From the NCBI RefSeq assembly GCF_025200715.1, contig NZ_CP104143.1, positions 1,736,001 to 1,800,000 of the forward strand: a stretch of 64,000 bases of DNA, given 5' to 3'. The notes under the pieces were generated by a model. It was not told where the DNA came from and made no database searches. It saw only the letters and a list, made by a program, of their open reading frames with translations. The DNA is from Rhizobium sullae (lineage in GTDB: Bacteria > Pseudomonadota > Alphaproteobacteria > Rhizobiales > Rhizobiaceae). A program made the translations under genes and the position numbers. Below, piece by piece: positions 9,192 to 17,678 of the stretch. Each line of letters opens with the position of its first letter. Positions within the stretch are counted from its first letter, which is position 1.

Positions 9192-10204
9192 TTCGACAGC
9201 TCCGCTCTGACTTCCGGCTTGCGGCTGAAGAAAACCGCGGCGGATTGCAGCGCCGGCGACTGGATGATGAGAATGATCAGGACGATCACCGCCTTGATGA
9301 TGAGGTTGAATTCCGGGGGGAAACCGGAGAGCAGGATGCCGGTATTGACCGCCTGGATGATCATCGCGCCGATTAGTGAACCAAGGATGCTGAAACGTCC
9401 GCCGAGCAGCGAATTGCCGCCGACGACGACCGCGAGGATTGCATCGAGCTCCAGCCACAGACCGGCATTGTTGGCATCCGCACCCTTGATGTCGGCGGCA
9501 ACGATGATGCCCGCGATCGCCGCGCATAGCGCGCTCAACATATAGACCGCCATCAAGAGGACAGGCGTGCGAACGCCCGAAAGCGTGCTGGCGCGGCGAT
9601 TGATGCCGACGGCTTCGATCAGCATGCCGAGTGCGGTCCGCCTGACAAGCAGGATCACCAGCGCACCGGCAATCAGCCAGATTACCACGGGCATCGGCAG
9701 AAAGCCGAAGGAGCCGCTGCCGAAGAAGGTCAGCCCCGGATCGTTGAAGGTCATGATTACGCCTTCGGTGATCAGCTGGGCGATACCGCGTCCGGCGACC
9801 ATCAGCACAAGCGTTGCGATGATCGGCTGGATATTCAGGATTGCCACCAGAAAGCCGTTCCATACTCCGCAGAGCAGGCCGACAGAGAGTGTCGCGATCA
9901 GCGTATAGGCGAGCGAATTGCCGGAAACGGTCGACGATGCGGCGGCCGCGCCGCAGATCGCAATGACGGCGCCGACGGAAAGATCGATGCCCTTCGTCGC
10001 AATCACCAGCGTCATGCCGATGGCGAGCAAGGCAACGGGAGCCCCGCGGTTCAGGACGTCGATCAGACTGCCGTAGAGGCGGTCGTTCTGCACGACGACA
10101 TTAAAAAACTGCGGGAACATGATGAAATTCAACAAAAGAATGACGGCCAGCGCAATCAATTGCGGCGCCAGGCGTATGGCAAGCGCCTTCAGCGAGGAAC
10201 TCAT
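9188..10204 (-). CDS. ytfT: Sugar ABC transporter permease, YtfT type
   Basis: A 338-residue RbsC-like permease. Typical segments are ALLAIGMTLVIATKGIDLSV, VAILNIQPIIATLVLMVAGR, and GANNAGLWLEL-type sequence followed by ILAVVVGGNSLLGGRFSILG. About eight to ten membrane segments are visible. It is coupled on both sides: its ATG overlaps the ytfR stop and its TGA overlaps the yjfF start, each as ATGA. Two different permease genes in one cassette is diagnostic of the ytfQRT-yjfF type rather than the ribose type, which has one. Confidence 0.92.
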   Translation of the reverse strand: MSSSLKALAIRLAPQLIALAVILLLNFIMFPQFFNVVVQNDRLYGSLIDVLNRGAPVALLAIGMTLVIATKGIDLSVGAVIAICGAAAASSTVSGNSLAYTLIATLSVGLLCGVWNGFLVAILNIQPIIATLVLMVAGRGIAQLITEGVIMTFNDPGLTFFGSGSFGFLPMPVVIWLIAGALVILLVRRTALGMLIEAVGINRRASTLSGVRTPVLLMAVYMLSALCAAIAGIIVAADIKGADANNAGLWLELDAILAVVVGGNSLLGGRFSILGSLIGAMIIQAVNTGILLSGFPPEFNLIIKAVIVLIILIIQSPALQSAAVFFSRKPEVRAELSK

Positions 10205-11724
10205 GCATCCTCCATTTTCTGTTCGGCCGCGACGATCGCGTCGATGATGTGGGATGCCGTCAAGCGGTCTCCAGCAAGCTCGGCAATGTGCTCGCGGTCG
10301 CGAAGGACGATGACGCGTGAACTATAGGCGACAAGCTCTTCCAATTCTGATGAAATCACAATCAGCGACATGCCCTTTGCGCAAAGCTCCTCGACCAGCC
10401 GGATGATCTCCGCATGGGCGCCGACATCGATGCCGCGGGTTGGCTCGTCGAGGATCAGGAAATCAGGATTGGTGGCAAGCCAACGGGCAAGGATCGCCTT
10501 TTGCTGATTGCCGCCCGAAAGCAGCCGGATCGGCTTCTCTCGATCCGTGGTTCGGATGTCGAGCGCCTTGATGTACTGATCCGCCAAGGCGTTCTGTTCG
10601 CCGCGCGACAGCGGTCTTGCCCAGCCGCGGCGCGCCTGAAGCGCCAGCGCGATATTCTCGCGGATCGACAGATCGCCGATAATCCCGTCAGTCTTGCGGT
10701 CCTCCGGGCAGAATCCGAAGCCGTGCCTGATCGCAGCGCGCGGGCTCGATAGCGTCACTGCCTTGCCATCGATCTCCGCCCTGCCGCTGTCGGCATGTTC
10801 TATGCCGAAGAGAAGTTCAGCAGTCTCCGTGCGTCCGGAACCGAGTAGGCCGGCAATGCCGACAACTTCGCCGATACGGATGTCGAGATCAAACGGCTTC
10901 ACCTTGCCGCGCTTGCCAAATCCTTCAAACCGGTACTTGACGCTGCCGGCGGCGAGCGCCCGCTCCTTTGCGGCTTCCTCGGTTTGGGCCAATTCGCGGC
11001 CGAGCATCATCGGGATCAGCGCCTGCCGCGGCAGTTCGGCCACTTCCCGGGTGCCGACAAGCCTGCCATTGCGAAGCACCGTGATGCGGTCGCTAATTTC
11101 GTAAACCTGTTCAAGAAAGTGTGTAATGAAGACAATGCCTAAGCCACGCCTCTTCAAGTCATTGATGACACCGAAGAGCATCGCGACTTCATGCGTATCA
11201 AGGCTCGCGGTCGGCTCGTCGAGGATCAGAACCTTGCCGGAAAGATCGACGGCGCGGGCAATCGCGATCACCTGCTGCACGGCGACCGAGAAACGGTCGA
11301 GCTGTGCCGTCACATCGATGTCGAGGCCATATTGCGCCAGCAGCTCGCGCGCCATCCGGTTCATCGCGCGCATATCGACCATGCCTAAACGCCGCGGCTG
11401 ACGGCCGAGGAAAAGGTTTTCGGCGACACTAAGATTCGGCAGGAGGTTCACCTCCTGATAGACGGTTCCGATGCCGAGCTTCTGGGCAGCCAGCGTATCG
11501 GCGGGATCGATCTCGCTTCCCTCAAGCGCGAGCCTTCCCTCATCGCGGCGATAGGCGCCGGTCAGACATTTGATGAGGGTTGATTTGCCGGCTCCGTTTT
11601 CGCCAAGCAGCGCGTGAACTTCGCCTTTGCGAAGCGTGAAGTCGACCTTGTCCAGCGCCACGGCGCCGGGGAAGAATTTTGATATTCCGGACGCGACGAG
11701 AATGTTCTCGATATCGTGATTCAT
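10201..11724 (-). CDS. ytfR: Sugar ABC transporter ATP-binding protein, YtfR type (tandem ABC domains)
   Basis: A 507-residue ATPase with two fused nucleotide-binding domains, as in RbsA/MglA/YtfR. Domain 1 has Walker A LLGENGAGKSTLIKCL near residue 40, Walker B KVLILDEPTASLDTHEV, and the switch His in VFITHFLEQV. Domain 2 has the degenerate P-loop GIAGLLGSGRTETAELLFG, signature LLSGGNQQKAILARWL and ILDEPTRGIDVGAHAEI. The domain 1 signature is altered (FSVAVQQVIAIARAV), which is common in this family. It powers import through YtfT/YjfF. A 13-bp hairpin separates it from ytfQ upstream, which may set subunit ratios. Confidence 0.95.
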   Translation of the reverse strand: MNHDIENILVASGISKFFPGAVALDKVDFTLRKGEVHALLGENGAGKSTLIKCLTGAYRRDEGRLALEGSEIDPADTLAAQKLGIGTVYQEVNLLPNLSVAENLFLGRQPRRLGMVDMRAMNRMARELLAQYGLDIDVTAQLDRFSVAVQQVIAIARAVDLSGKVLILDEPTASLDTHEVAMLFGVINDLKRRGLGIVFITHFLEQVYEISDRITVLRNGRLVGTREVAELPRQALIPMMLGRELAQTEEAAKERALAAGSVKYRFEGFGKRGKVKPFDLDIRIGEVVGIAGLLGSGRTETAELLFGIEHADSGRAEIDGKAVTLSSPRAAIRHGFGFCPEDRKTDGIIGDLSIRENIALALQARRGWARPLSRGEQNALADQYIKALDIRTTDREKPIRLLSGGNQQKAILARWLATNPDFLILDEPTRGIDVGAHAEIIRLVEELCAKGMSLIVISSELEELVAYSSRVIVLRDREHIAELAGDRLTASHIIDAIVAAEQKMEDA

Positions 11725-11800
11725 GGCTCGGTATTTTCCTGATATTGACCCTCACACCCATGCAATTGCAGGACATGACGTCCGCGCCCGCACGGGCAGC

Positions 11801-11831
11801 GCCGCACCAGTCCATGACGGACCGGTGCGGC
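11801..11831 (-). promoter_or_regulatory. Strong intercistronic hairpin between ytfQ and ytfR
   Basis: Two 13-base arms (11801-11813 and 11819-11831) pair around a 5-base loop with a single mismatch. The hairpin sits between the ytfQ stop (11843) and the ytfR start (11724). There is no T run after it, so it is not a classic terminator. In binding-protein-dependent transport operons such structures commonly protect the upstream mRNA and give excess binding protein; that role is inference here. Confidence 0.65.
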
Positions 11832-11842
11832 TCCAGTGTCAA

Positions 11843-12805
11843 TTAGTAACCGAGGCCCTTCTTGGCTTCGTAGACCTTCATCGGATCGTCAGCCGGCGTG
11901 TAGAGCTTCGATTCCGTCTGGATCCACTTCGGCGGCTCCTTCTTATCCTTCAGGTAGGCCTCGAGCACGTCGAATGCCGGACCGGCCATGTTCGGCGTAA
12001 GCTCGACCGTGGCGTTGGCTTCGCCTGCCGCCATCGCCTGGAAGATATCCGGAACGGCATCGATCGAGACGACGAGAATATCCTTGCCGGGCTTCAGGCC
12101 CGCTTCCTTGATCGCCTGAATGCCGCCGACGGCCATGTCGTCGTTGTGGGCATAAAGCGCGCAGATGTCCTTGCCGCCGTTTTCAGCCTTCAGGAAGCTT
12201 TCCATGACTTCCTTGCCCTTGGCACGGGTGAAGTCGCCAGTCTGGCTGCGGACGATCTTGAAGTTGTCGTGACCGGCAAGCGCCTCCTCGAAGCCCTTCT
12301 TGCGGGCAATCGCCGGCGAGGAGCCGGTGGTGCCCTGAAGCTCGACGATGTTGCACTTCTTGTCGCCGGCATTCTTGACGAGCCAGTCGCCCGCGACCTT
12401 GCCTTCATGTATCTGATCGGAGGTTACGGCCGTCAGATAAAGGTCTTCGGGAGCCTTGATGGTGCGGTCGAGCAGGATGACCGGGATTTCTGCTTCCTTG
12501 GCTTCCTTCAAGACGTCGTCCCAGCCGGTTTCGACGACGGGCGCGAGGAAAATCGCGTTGACGCCCTGTGCGACGAAGGAGCGGATCGCCTTGATCTGGT
12601 TTTCCTGCTTCTGCTGGGCGTCCGAAAATTTCAGATCGACGCCGCGCTTCTCGGCTTCCTGCTTCGTCACCGTCGTCTCGGCGGCACGCCAGCCGGACTC
12701 CGAGCCGATCTGCGAAAAGCCCACGACAAGTTCAGCCGCCGACGCGGAACCGAACATGCAGGCAGCCAAAATCGTGGCACTCAAAAGTGCATTCTTCAAT
12801 TTCAT
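11843..12805 (-). CDS. ytfQ: Periplasmic sugar-binding protein of the galactofuranose-type ABC transporter
   Basis: A 320-residue type I periplasmic binding protein (peripla_BP_4, RbsB-like). A signal peptide is clear at the start (MKLKNALLSATILAACMFG, cleavage after SASA), followed by mature AELVVGFSQIGSESGWRAAE, which resembles E. coli YtfQ. Other family segments are FVAQGVNAIFLAPVVETGWD, NIVELQGTTGSSPAIARKKG and ALYAHNDDMAVGGIQAIKEAG. The ATG at 12805 was chosen because it follows GGGAGAG and begins the signal peptide. First gene of the operon; the promoter region carries an inverted repeat at 12857-12882. Confidence 0.93.
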   Translation of the reverse strand: MKLKNALLSATILAACMFGSASAAELVVGFSQIGSESGWRAAETTVTKQEAEKRGVDLKFSDAQQKQENQIKAIRSFVAQGVNAIFLAPVVETGWDDVLKEAKEAEIPVILLDRTIKAPEDLYLTAVTSDQIHEGKVAGDWLVKNAGDKKCNIVELQGTTGSSPAIARKKGFEEALAGHDNFKIVRSQTGDFTRAKGKEVMESFLKAENGGKDICALYAHNDDMAVGGIQAIKEAGLKPGKDILVVSIDAVPDIFQAMAAGEANATVELTPNMAGPAFDVLEAYLKDKKEPPKWIQTESKLYTPADDPMKVYEAKKGLGY

Positions 12806-12856
12806 GATTGTCTCTCCCAAATACCGCTCCTCGCGGCGCAGGAGAGAAAAAATCAT

Positions 12857-12882
12857 ATAGTATTACTTTTGTAAATTACTAT
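12857..12882. promoter_or_regulatory. Inverted repeat, candidate GntR operator before ytfQ
   Basis: ATAGTATTAC and GTAAATTACTAT flank a TTTT spacer; the arms match except for a two-base insertion in the right arm. The element lies 52-77 bases upstream of the ytfQ ATG in a short AT-rich tract that stands out from the GC-rich surroundings. The operon ends with a GntR-family gene, so this is the most likely operator. The assignment is inference. Confidence 0.55.
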
Positions 12883-12898
12883 TTTGAAACGGCTCGCG

Positions 12899-12924
12899 AA
12901 AAAAGCGCTCCGGGGATGGAGCGC
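12899..12924 (-). terminator. Rho-independent terminator of the BMP transporter operon
   Basis: On the minus strand GGCGCTCC and GGAGCGC pair as a 7-bp GC stem (12905-12911 with 12918-12924), followed by six T. It lies 15 bases beyond the stop of the BMP gene and separates it from the ytfQ promoter. Confidence 0.85.
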
Positions 12925-12938
12925 CTTTCGCAGTTTCG

Positions 12939-14012
12939 CTATTGCGGCAGCTTGTCATCGACGCCGTGGATGTAGAAGTTCATGCCGAGCAGCGTGCCAT
13001 CATCAGCCTTCTCGCCAGCCTTCAGCCAAGGCGTACCGTCCTGCTTGTTGATCGGGCCGGTGAAGGGGTGCAACTCGCCGGACTTGATCTTCGCCTCGGT
13101 CTCTTCGGCCATCTTCTTCACATCGTCCGGCATGTTCGTGTAGGGCGCCATGGTCAGAATGCCGTCCTTCAGGCCGTCCCAGATCTGTTCAGATTTCCAG
13201 GTGCCATCGAGCAGGGCCTTGGTGCGCTTGGTGTAATATGCGCCCCATGTGTCGACGATTGCCGTCAGCTGCGTCTTCGGACCGGCCTTGATCATGTCCG
13301 ATGCCTGGCCGAAGGCCATGATGCCGCGTTCGGCAGCCACCTGCATCGGAGCGGTGGTGTCGGTGTGCTGTGTCAGGATGTCGACGCCCTGGTCGATCAG
13401 CGCCTTGGCGGCGTCGGCTTCCTTGCCAGGGTCGAACCAGGTGTTGGCCCATACGACCTTCAGCTTGAAGTCGGGATTGACGGACTTCGCGCCGAGTTCG
13501 AACGCGTTGATTCCCATCACCACTTCCGGAATCGGGAAGGAGGCGATGTAGCCGGCCAGGCCCTTCTTAGACATTTTGGCGGCGATCTGACCCTGAATGT
13601 AACGGCCCTCATAGAAGCGCGAATTGTAGGTCGCGACGTTTTCCGCAGCCTTGAAGCCGGTTGCATGCTCGAATTTCACTTTCGGGAACTTCTGGGCAAC
13701 CTTGACGGTGGCATCCATGAAGCCGAACGAGGTGGTGAAAATCAGCGAGCAGCCGGAACGAGCCATACGCTCGATCGCGCGCTCTGCATCCGGACCTTCC
13801 GGAACGCTTTCGAGATAAGGCGTTTCGACCTTGTCGCCGAATTCCTTTTCGACCTGCAGACGGCCGTTTTCATGTGCCTGGGTCCAGCCGCCATCGGTGC
13901 GGGTCCCGACATAGATGAAGCAGACCTTGGTCTTGTCTGCGGCTTGTGCGGCCGAGCCGACGCTGATGACCAGCGCAGCGGTTGCCGCAAGTGCGAGTGC
14001 TAGTTTCTTCAT
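12939..14012 (-). CDS. BMP-family ABC transporter substrate-binding protein (nucleoside-type)
   Basis: A 357-residue lipoprotein-like/periplasmic protein of the Bmp/PnrA/TmpC family, whose members bind nucleosides. The signal peptide is MKKLALALAATAALVISVG with likely cleavage after SAAQA. Family segments include KVCFIYVGTRTDGGWTQAHE, SGCSLIFTTSFGFMDATVKV, KGLAGYIASFPIPEVVMGIN and DILTQHTDTTAPMQVA. No lipobox Cys is seen at the cleavage site. The ATG at 14012 follows AGGGG; a longer frame upstream lacks support. It is the last gene of an ATPase-permease-permease-BMP operon, 47 bases after the second permease, and is followed by a strong terminator. The specific substrate is not evident. Confidence 0.9.
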   Translation of the reverse strand: MKKLALALAATAALVISVGSAAQAADKTKVCFIYVGTRTDGGWTQAHENGRLQVEKEFGDKVETPYLESVPEGPDAERAIERMARSGCSLIFTTSFGFMDATVKVAQKFPKVKFEHATGFKAAENVATYNSRFYEGRYIQGQIAAKMSKKGLAGYIASFPIPEVVMGINAFELGAKSVNPDFKLKVVWANTWFDPGKEADAAKALIDQGVDILTQHTDTTAPMQVAAERGIMAFGQASDMIKAGPKTQLTAIVDTWGAYYTKRTKALLDGTWKSEQIWDGLKDGILTMAPYTNMPDDVKKMAEETEAKIKSGELHPFTGPINKQDGTPWLKAGEKADDGTLLGMNFYIHGVDDKLPQ

Positions 14013-14059
14013 TTTAGCCCCTGTTGGTTGCAAGTTTGAAACCCGTTTGTTGTTGTGCG

Positions 14060-14977
14060 TCACCGGTCAGGCACGAAAGCCTTGCCAAGCGATGCCGGCG
14101 TGTTGATCAACGTTGTGCGCCGATTATGAGAAATGATGATGAGAACGACAATAGTTGCGGCGTAAGGCAGCATGGAAAGAAACTGCGACGGAATACCGAT
14201 CCCGAAGGCCTGTGCGTGGAGCTGCCCGATCGAGACCGCGCCGAAGAGATAGCCTCCCGCAAGCACGCGCCACGGCCGCCAGGACGCAAAGACGACGAGC
14301 GCGAGCGCGATCCAGCCGCGCCCCGCCGACATGTTTTCCACCCATTGCGGCGTATAGACGAGCGAAAGTTGCGCGCCGGCAAGCCCGGCGCAGGCCCCGC
14401 CGAACATGACGGCGAGATAGCGCGCGCGAATGACATCGATGCCGAGCGCGTGCGCCGAACCGTGATTGTCACCGATCGCCCGCAGCTTCAGGCCCCTGCG
14501 GCTTTTGAAGAGGAACCAGTTGATGCCGATGACGAGCGCGATCGACAGGTAGAAGACCAGGTCCTGATGGAAAAGCACCGGTCCGATGAAGGGGATATCC
14601 GAAAAGTAGGGAATATAGATTTGAGGCACCTTGATGCCCGGAACGCCGACATGGCTCTCGCCGAGCATGCCGGAGGCGCCGAGCCCCAGGATCGTCAGTG
14701 CAAGACCGGTCGCAACCTGATTAGTCACCAGCGTCAGCGTCAGGAAGCCGAAGAGAAGCGAGAATACGGCCCCGGTCGCAATGCCGGCCAGCAGTCCGAC
14801 ATAAGGCGAACCGGTAGCCTGGGAAGCCGCGAAGGCACCGACGGCGCCCATGATCATCATGCCCTCGACGCCGAGGTTCAAGACGCCGGCACGCTCGGTC
14901 ACCAGTTCTCCGAGCGCTGCGACGACAAGAGGCGTCGCGGCCGTGATGACCGTCAGCAGGATGGCTTCGAAAATCAT
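14060..14977 (-). CDS. ABC transporter permease 2 of the BMP/nucleoside-type system
   Basis: A 305-residue RbsC/NupQ-like permease. It begins with the hydrophobic MIFEAILLTVITAATPLVVA and carries the family segment ERAGVLNLGVEGMMIMGAVG, then TGLALTILGLGASGMLGES and GGACAGLAGAQLSLVYTPQW. The ATG overlaps the stop of permease 1 by four bases. The paired permeases and the BMP protein define a nucleoside-type importer; direction and substrate class are inferred from family. Confidence 0.9.
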   Translation of the reverse strand: MIFEAILLTVITAATPLVVAALGELVTERAGVLNLGVEGMMIMGAVGAFAASQATGSPYVGLLAGIATGAVFSLLFGFLTLTLVTNQVATGLALTILGLGASGMLGESHVGVPGIKVPQIYIPYFSDIPFIGPVLFHQDLVFYLSIALVIGINWFLFKSRRGLKLRAIGDNHGSAHALGIDVIRARYLAVMFGGACAGLAGAQLSLVYTPQWVENMSAGRGWIALALVVFASWRPWRVLAGGYLFGAVSIGQLHAQAFGIGIPSQFLSMLPYAATIVVLIIISHNRRTTLINTPASLGKAFVPDR

Positions 14978-16071
14978 TGCGCCGCCTTTCCGGCGATTGC
15001 CTGCACGCGCGACCAGACGATCCTGATCCTGTAGAAGATCAGCGTGTCGCAGGAGAGCACGAAGAACAGCAGCAGGCCTTGGAAGACGCGCGTCACCTTA
15101 TCGGAGACGCCGATCGAGAGCTGCGCCGCCTCGCCGCCGAGATAGGTGAGCGCCAGCACCAGGCCGGAGGCGATGATGCCAAGGGGATTGAGGCGTCCGA
15201 GAAAAGCGACGATGATCGCCGTGAAGCCGTAGCCCGGCGATATGGCCGGCTGCAGATGACCGATCGAACCCGAGACTTCGGAAATCCCGGCAAGACCGGC
15301 AAGCGCCCCGGAAAACAGAAAGCTGAACCAGATCATCCGCTTCGAGGAGAAGCCGGCAAAGCGCCCTGCCCGCTCCGATTGACCAAGGACGACGATTTCG
15401 AAGCCCTTCAGCGTAAAGCGCATCATGAACCAGACGAGGATCGCAGCCAGAATCGCGAAGATGAATGCCCAGTGTGCGCGTCCCGACTCTTCCCAGATAG
15501 GCGGAAGGATCGCTTCCGGCGCAAAGTCACGCGAAACCGGGAAATTGAAGCCTTTCGGATCGCGCCAGGCGCCGCGGACCAGCCAATCGAGGAAGAGCTG
15601 GGCGATATAAACCAGCATCAGCGAGGTCAGGATTTCATTGGTATTGAAATGTGCCTTCAGGAGTGCCGGAATGGCGGCAAAGAGCGCTCCGCCGATGGCC
15701 CCCATGATGAGCATCAGCGGCAGCACGAGCGGCGAGTGCCAGTCGTAAAAAACGATCGGCAGGATGGAGCCTGTGATCGCACCGATTGTAAACTGGCCCT
15801 CGGCACCGATATTCCAGTTGTTCGAGCGATAGCAGACCGAGAGGCCGACAGCGATCAGGATCAGCGGGGCGGCCTTGATCGCCAGTTCGTGCAGCGACCA
15901 GACCTCCAGCAAGGGCTCGACGAAGAAGGCATTCAGCGCCTCCATGGGATCCTTGCCAAGCAGGGCGAACATGACGCTGCCTGCAATCAGCGTCAGCGCC
16001 AGTGCCAGGAGTGGCGAAACGAATCCGAAAAGTTTCGAGACCTGCGGCCGCTTTTCGAGTTCAATGCGCAT
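14974..16071 (-). CDS. ABC transporter permease 1 of the BMP/nucleoside-type system
   Basis: A 365-residue permease of the NupP/YufP type. Hydrophobic segments start at FVSPLLALALTLIAGSVMFA, and the family segment YRSNNWNIGAEGQFTIGAI is present. Later parts are GALAGLAGISEVSGSIGHLQ and GFTAIIVAFLGRLNPLGIIA. The ATG at 16071 (MRIELEKRPQ) lies inside the 3' end of the ATPase gene, giving an 11-base overlap and probable translational coupling. A start further upstream in the same frame would extend deep into the ATPase gene and is unlikely. Confidence 0.9.
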   Translation of the reverse strand: MRIELEKRPQVSKLFGFVSPLLALALTLIAGSVMFALLGKDPMEALNAFFVEPLLEVWSLHELAIKAAPLILIAVGLSVCYRSNNWNIGAEGQFTIGAITGSILPIVFYDWHSPLVLPLMLIMGAIGGALFAAIPALLKAHFNTNEILTSLMLVYIAQLFLDWLVRGAWRDPKGFNFPVSRDFAPEAILPPIWEESGRAHWAFIFAILAAILVWFMMRFTLKGFEIVVLGQSERAGRFAGFSSKRMIWFSFLFSGALAGLAGISEVSGSIGHLQPAISPGYGFTAIIVAFLGRLNPLGIIASGLVLALTYLGGEAAQLSIGVSDKVTRVFQGLLLFFVLSCDTLIFYRIRIVWSRVQAIAGKAAQ

Positions 16072-17635
16072 CGGCGGCCTCCGCGGCGGGCCTGCTTTCA
16101 TGCAGACCACCCATCAGGAGGCCGATCTGCTCGCGGGTCAGTTCGCCGGCCGGGAACGGCGGCGAAAGGCGCCCTTCGGAGATGACAGCGATGTCGGTCG
16201 CTACCTCGAATATCTCGTCGAGGTCCTGACTGATGACGACGACGGCAGAGCCGGCGCGTGCGAGATCGACGAGCGCCTGGCGAATATGGCTTGCAGCCCC
16301 CGCATCGACGCCCCAGGTCGGCTGATTGACGACGAGGACCGCCGGCTGGCGGTCGAGCTCCCGGCCGACGATGAACTTCTGGAGATTGCCGCCCGACAGC
16401 GCCCCCGCAGCGGGATCCTCGCCGCTCTTGCGGACGTCCATGCTTTCAGAAATGCGTCTTGCCGCACTTTTCACCGCTCCGCGCCGGATGACCTTGAGGA
16501 AGCCGCCGCCGAGGAAGGCCTTGCGGTCCGACTGGCTGCGCGCGAGCACCAGATTGTCCGAAAGTTTCATTGCTGAAACCGCGGCGTGGCCGTGGCGCTC
16601 TTCCGGGACGAAGCCTGCGCCAAGCAGGCGGCGGGCGGTGATGCCCTGCGAGCCGACGGGCTTCCTGCGGATAACGATCGCCTCCGCCTGCGCCACCGGA
16701 TATTCGCCGGACAAGGCATCGAAAAGCTCGCCCTGCCCGTTTCCGGCAACACCGGCAATCGCCAGGATTTCGCCGGAGCGGACCGCAAGCGACACATCCC
16801 TGAGCGGCGTGGCGAAGGGTGTGCGGGGGGCGACCGAAAGGCTCGTCACCGCAAGCTGAACGTCCCCCACATTGGCGCGATCGGGATGGGTTACGCCCGG
16901 CACATGGGAGCCGACCATCATTCTGGCGAGGGAACCAGGCGTCTCCTGCTTCGGATCGCAGGCACCGGTAACCCTGCCGTGGCGAAGCACGGTGGCGCGG
17001 TCGCAGATGCGCTGCACTTCCTCCAGGCGATGGCTGATATAGAGGACGGAGCGACCCTCCGCCTTCAGCTTGAACAGCGTTTCGAAAAGCTTGTCGGCCT
17101 CCTGCGGCGTCAGCACCGAGGTCGGCTCGTCGAGGATGATCAGCTTGGGATTTTGCAGCAAAGCGCGGACGATTTCGATGCGCTGGCGCTCCCCGACGGA
17201 AAGGTCGGCCACGTGGGAGTGCGGATCGAGCGGCAGCCCGTAGGCGCGCGACAATGCCCTCGCCTCTTCGGCGATCCGGCCGATCGGAATTTTGTCATCG
17301 AGGGAAAGCGCGATGTTTTCGGCGACCGTCAGCGCTTCGAAGAGCGAAAAGTGCTGGAAGACCATGCCGATGCCGAGCTTGCGGGCTTCTCCCGGCGAGC
17401 CGATCGCAACCGGTTTGCCTTCCCAGCAAATATCGCCGGCCGTCGGCTCCAAAACGCCGAACAGCATCTTCACCAACGTGGATTTGCCCGCGCCGTTTTC
17501 TCCGAGAAGCGCGTGTATTTCGCCCGGAGCGATATCGAGATCGATTTCATTGCAGGCGGCAAAGCTACCGAAGAGCTTCGTCAGTTTCTGGACCGACAGT
17601 AACGCACCGGACGGCAGCGCATTCAATGACGACAC
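16061..17635 (-). CDS. ABC transporter ATP-binding protein (tandem domains) of the BMP/nucleoside-type system
   Basis: A 524-residue double ATPase of the NupO/YufO type. Domain 1 has Walker A LLGENGAGKSTLVKMLFG, signature LSVGERQRIEIVRAL, Walker B LIILDEPTSVLTPQEAD and YISHRLEEV. Domain 2 has GVAGNGQGELFDALSG, signature ALSGGNLQKFIVGREL and VLVVNQPTWGVDAGAA, where Asn-Gln replaces the usual Walker B Asp-Glu, so one site is probably not hydrolytic. The start is a GTG with GAGGGG immediately upstream. It is the first gene of its operon; the promoter should lie in the 43 bases after the oxidoreductase pseudogene, or transcription may continue from it. Confidence 0.9.
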   Translation of the reverse strand: MSSLNALPSGALLSVQKLTKLFGSFAACNEIDLDIAPGEIHALLGENGAGKSTLVKMLFGVLEPTAGDICWEGKPVAIGSPGEARKLGIGMVFQHFSLFEALTVAENIALSLDDKIPIGRIAEEARALSRAYGLPLDPHSHVADLSVGERQRIEIVRALLQNPKLIILDEPTSVLTPQEADKLFETLFKLKAEGRSVLYISHRLEEVQRICDRATVLRHGRVTGACDPKQETPGSLARMMVGSHVPGVTHPDRANVGDVQLAVTSLSVAPRTPFATPLRDVSLAVRSGEILAIAGVAGNGQGELFDALSGEYPVAQAEAIVIRRKPVGSQGITARRLLGAGFVPEERHGHAAVSAMKLSDNLVLARSQSDRKAFLGGGFLKVIRRGAVKSAARRISESMDVRKSGEDPAAGALSGGNLQKFIVGRELDRQPAVLVVNQPTWGVDAGAASHIRQALVDLARAGSAVVVISQDLDEIFEVATDIAVISEGRLSPPFPAGELTREQIGLLMGGLHESRPAAEAADAH

Positions 17636-17678
17636 GTTCCCCTCATTTCTCCCTGCCGACCTGTCCGTTCCGGATCGT

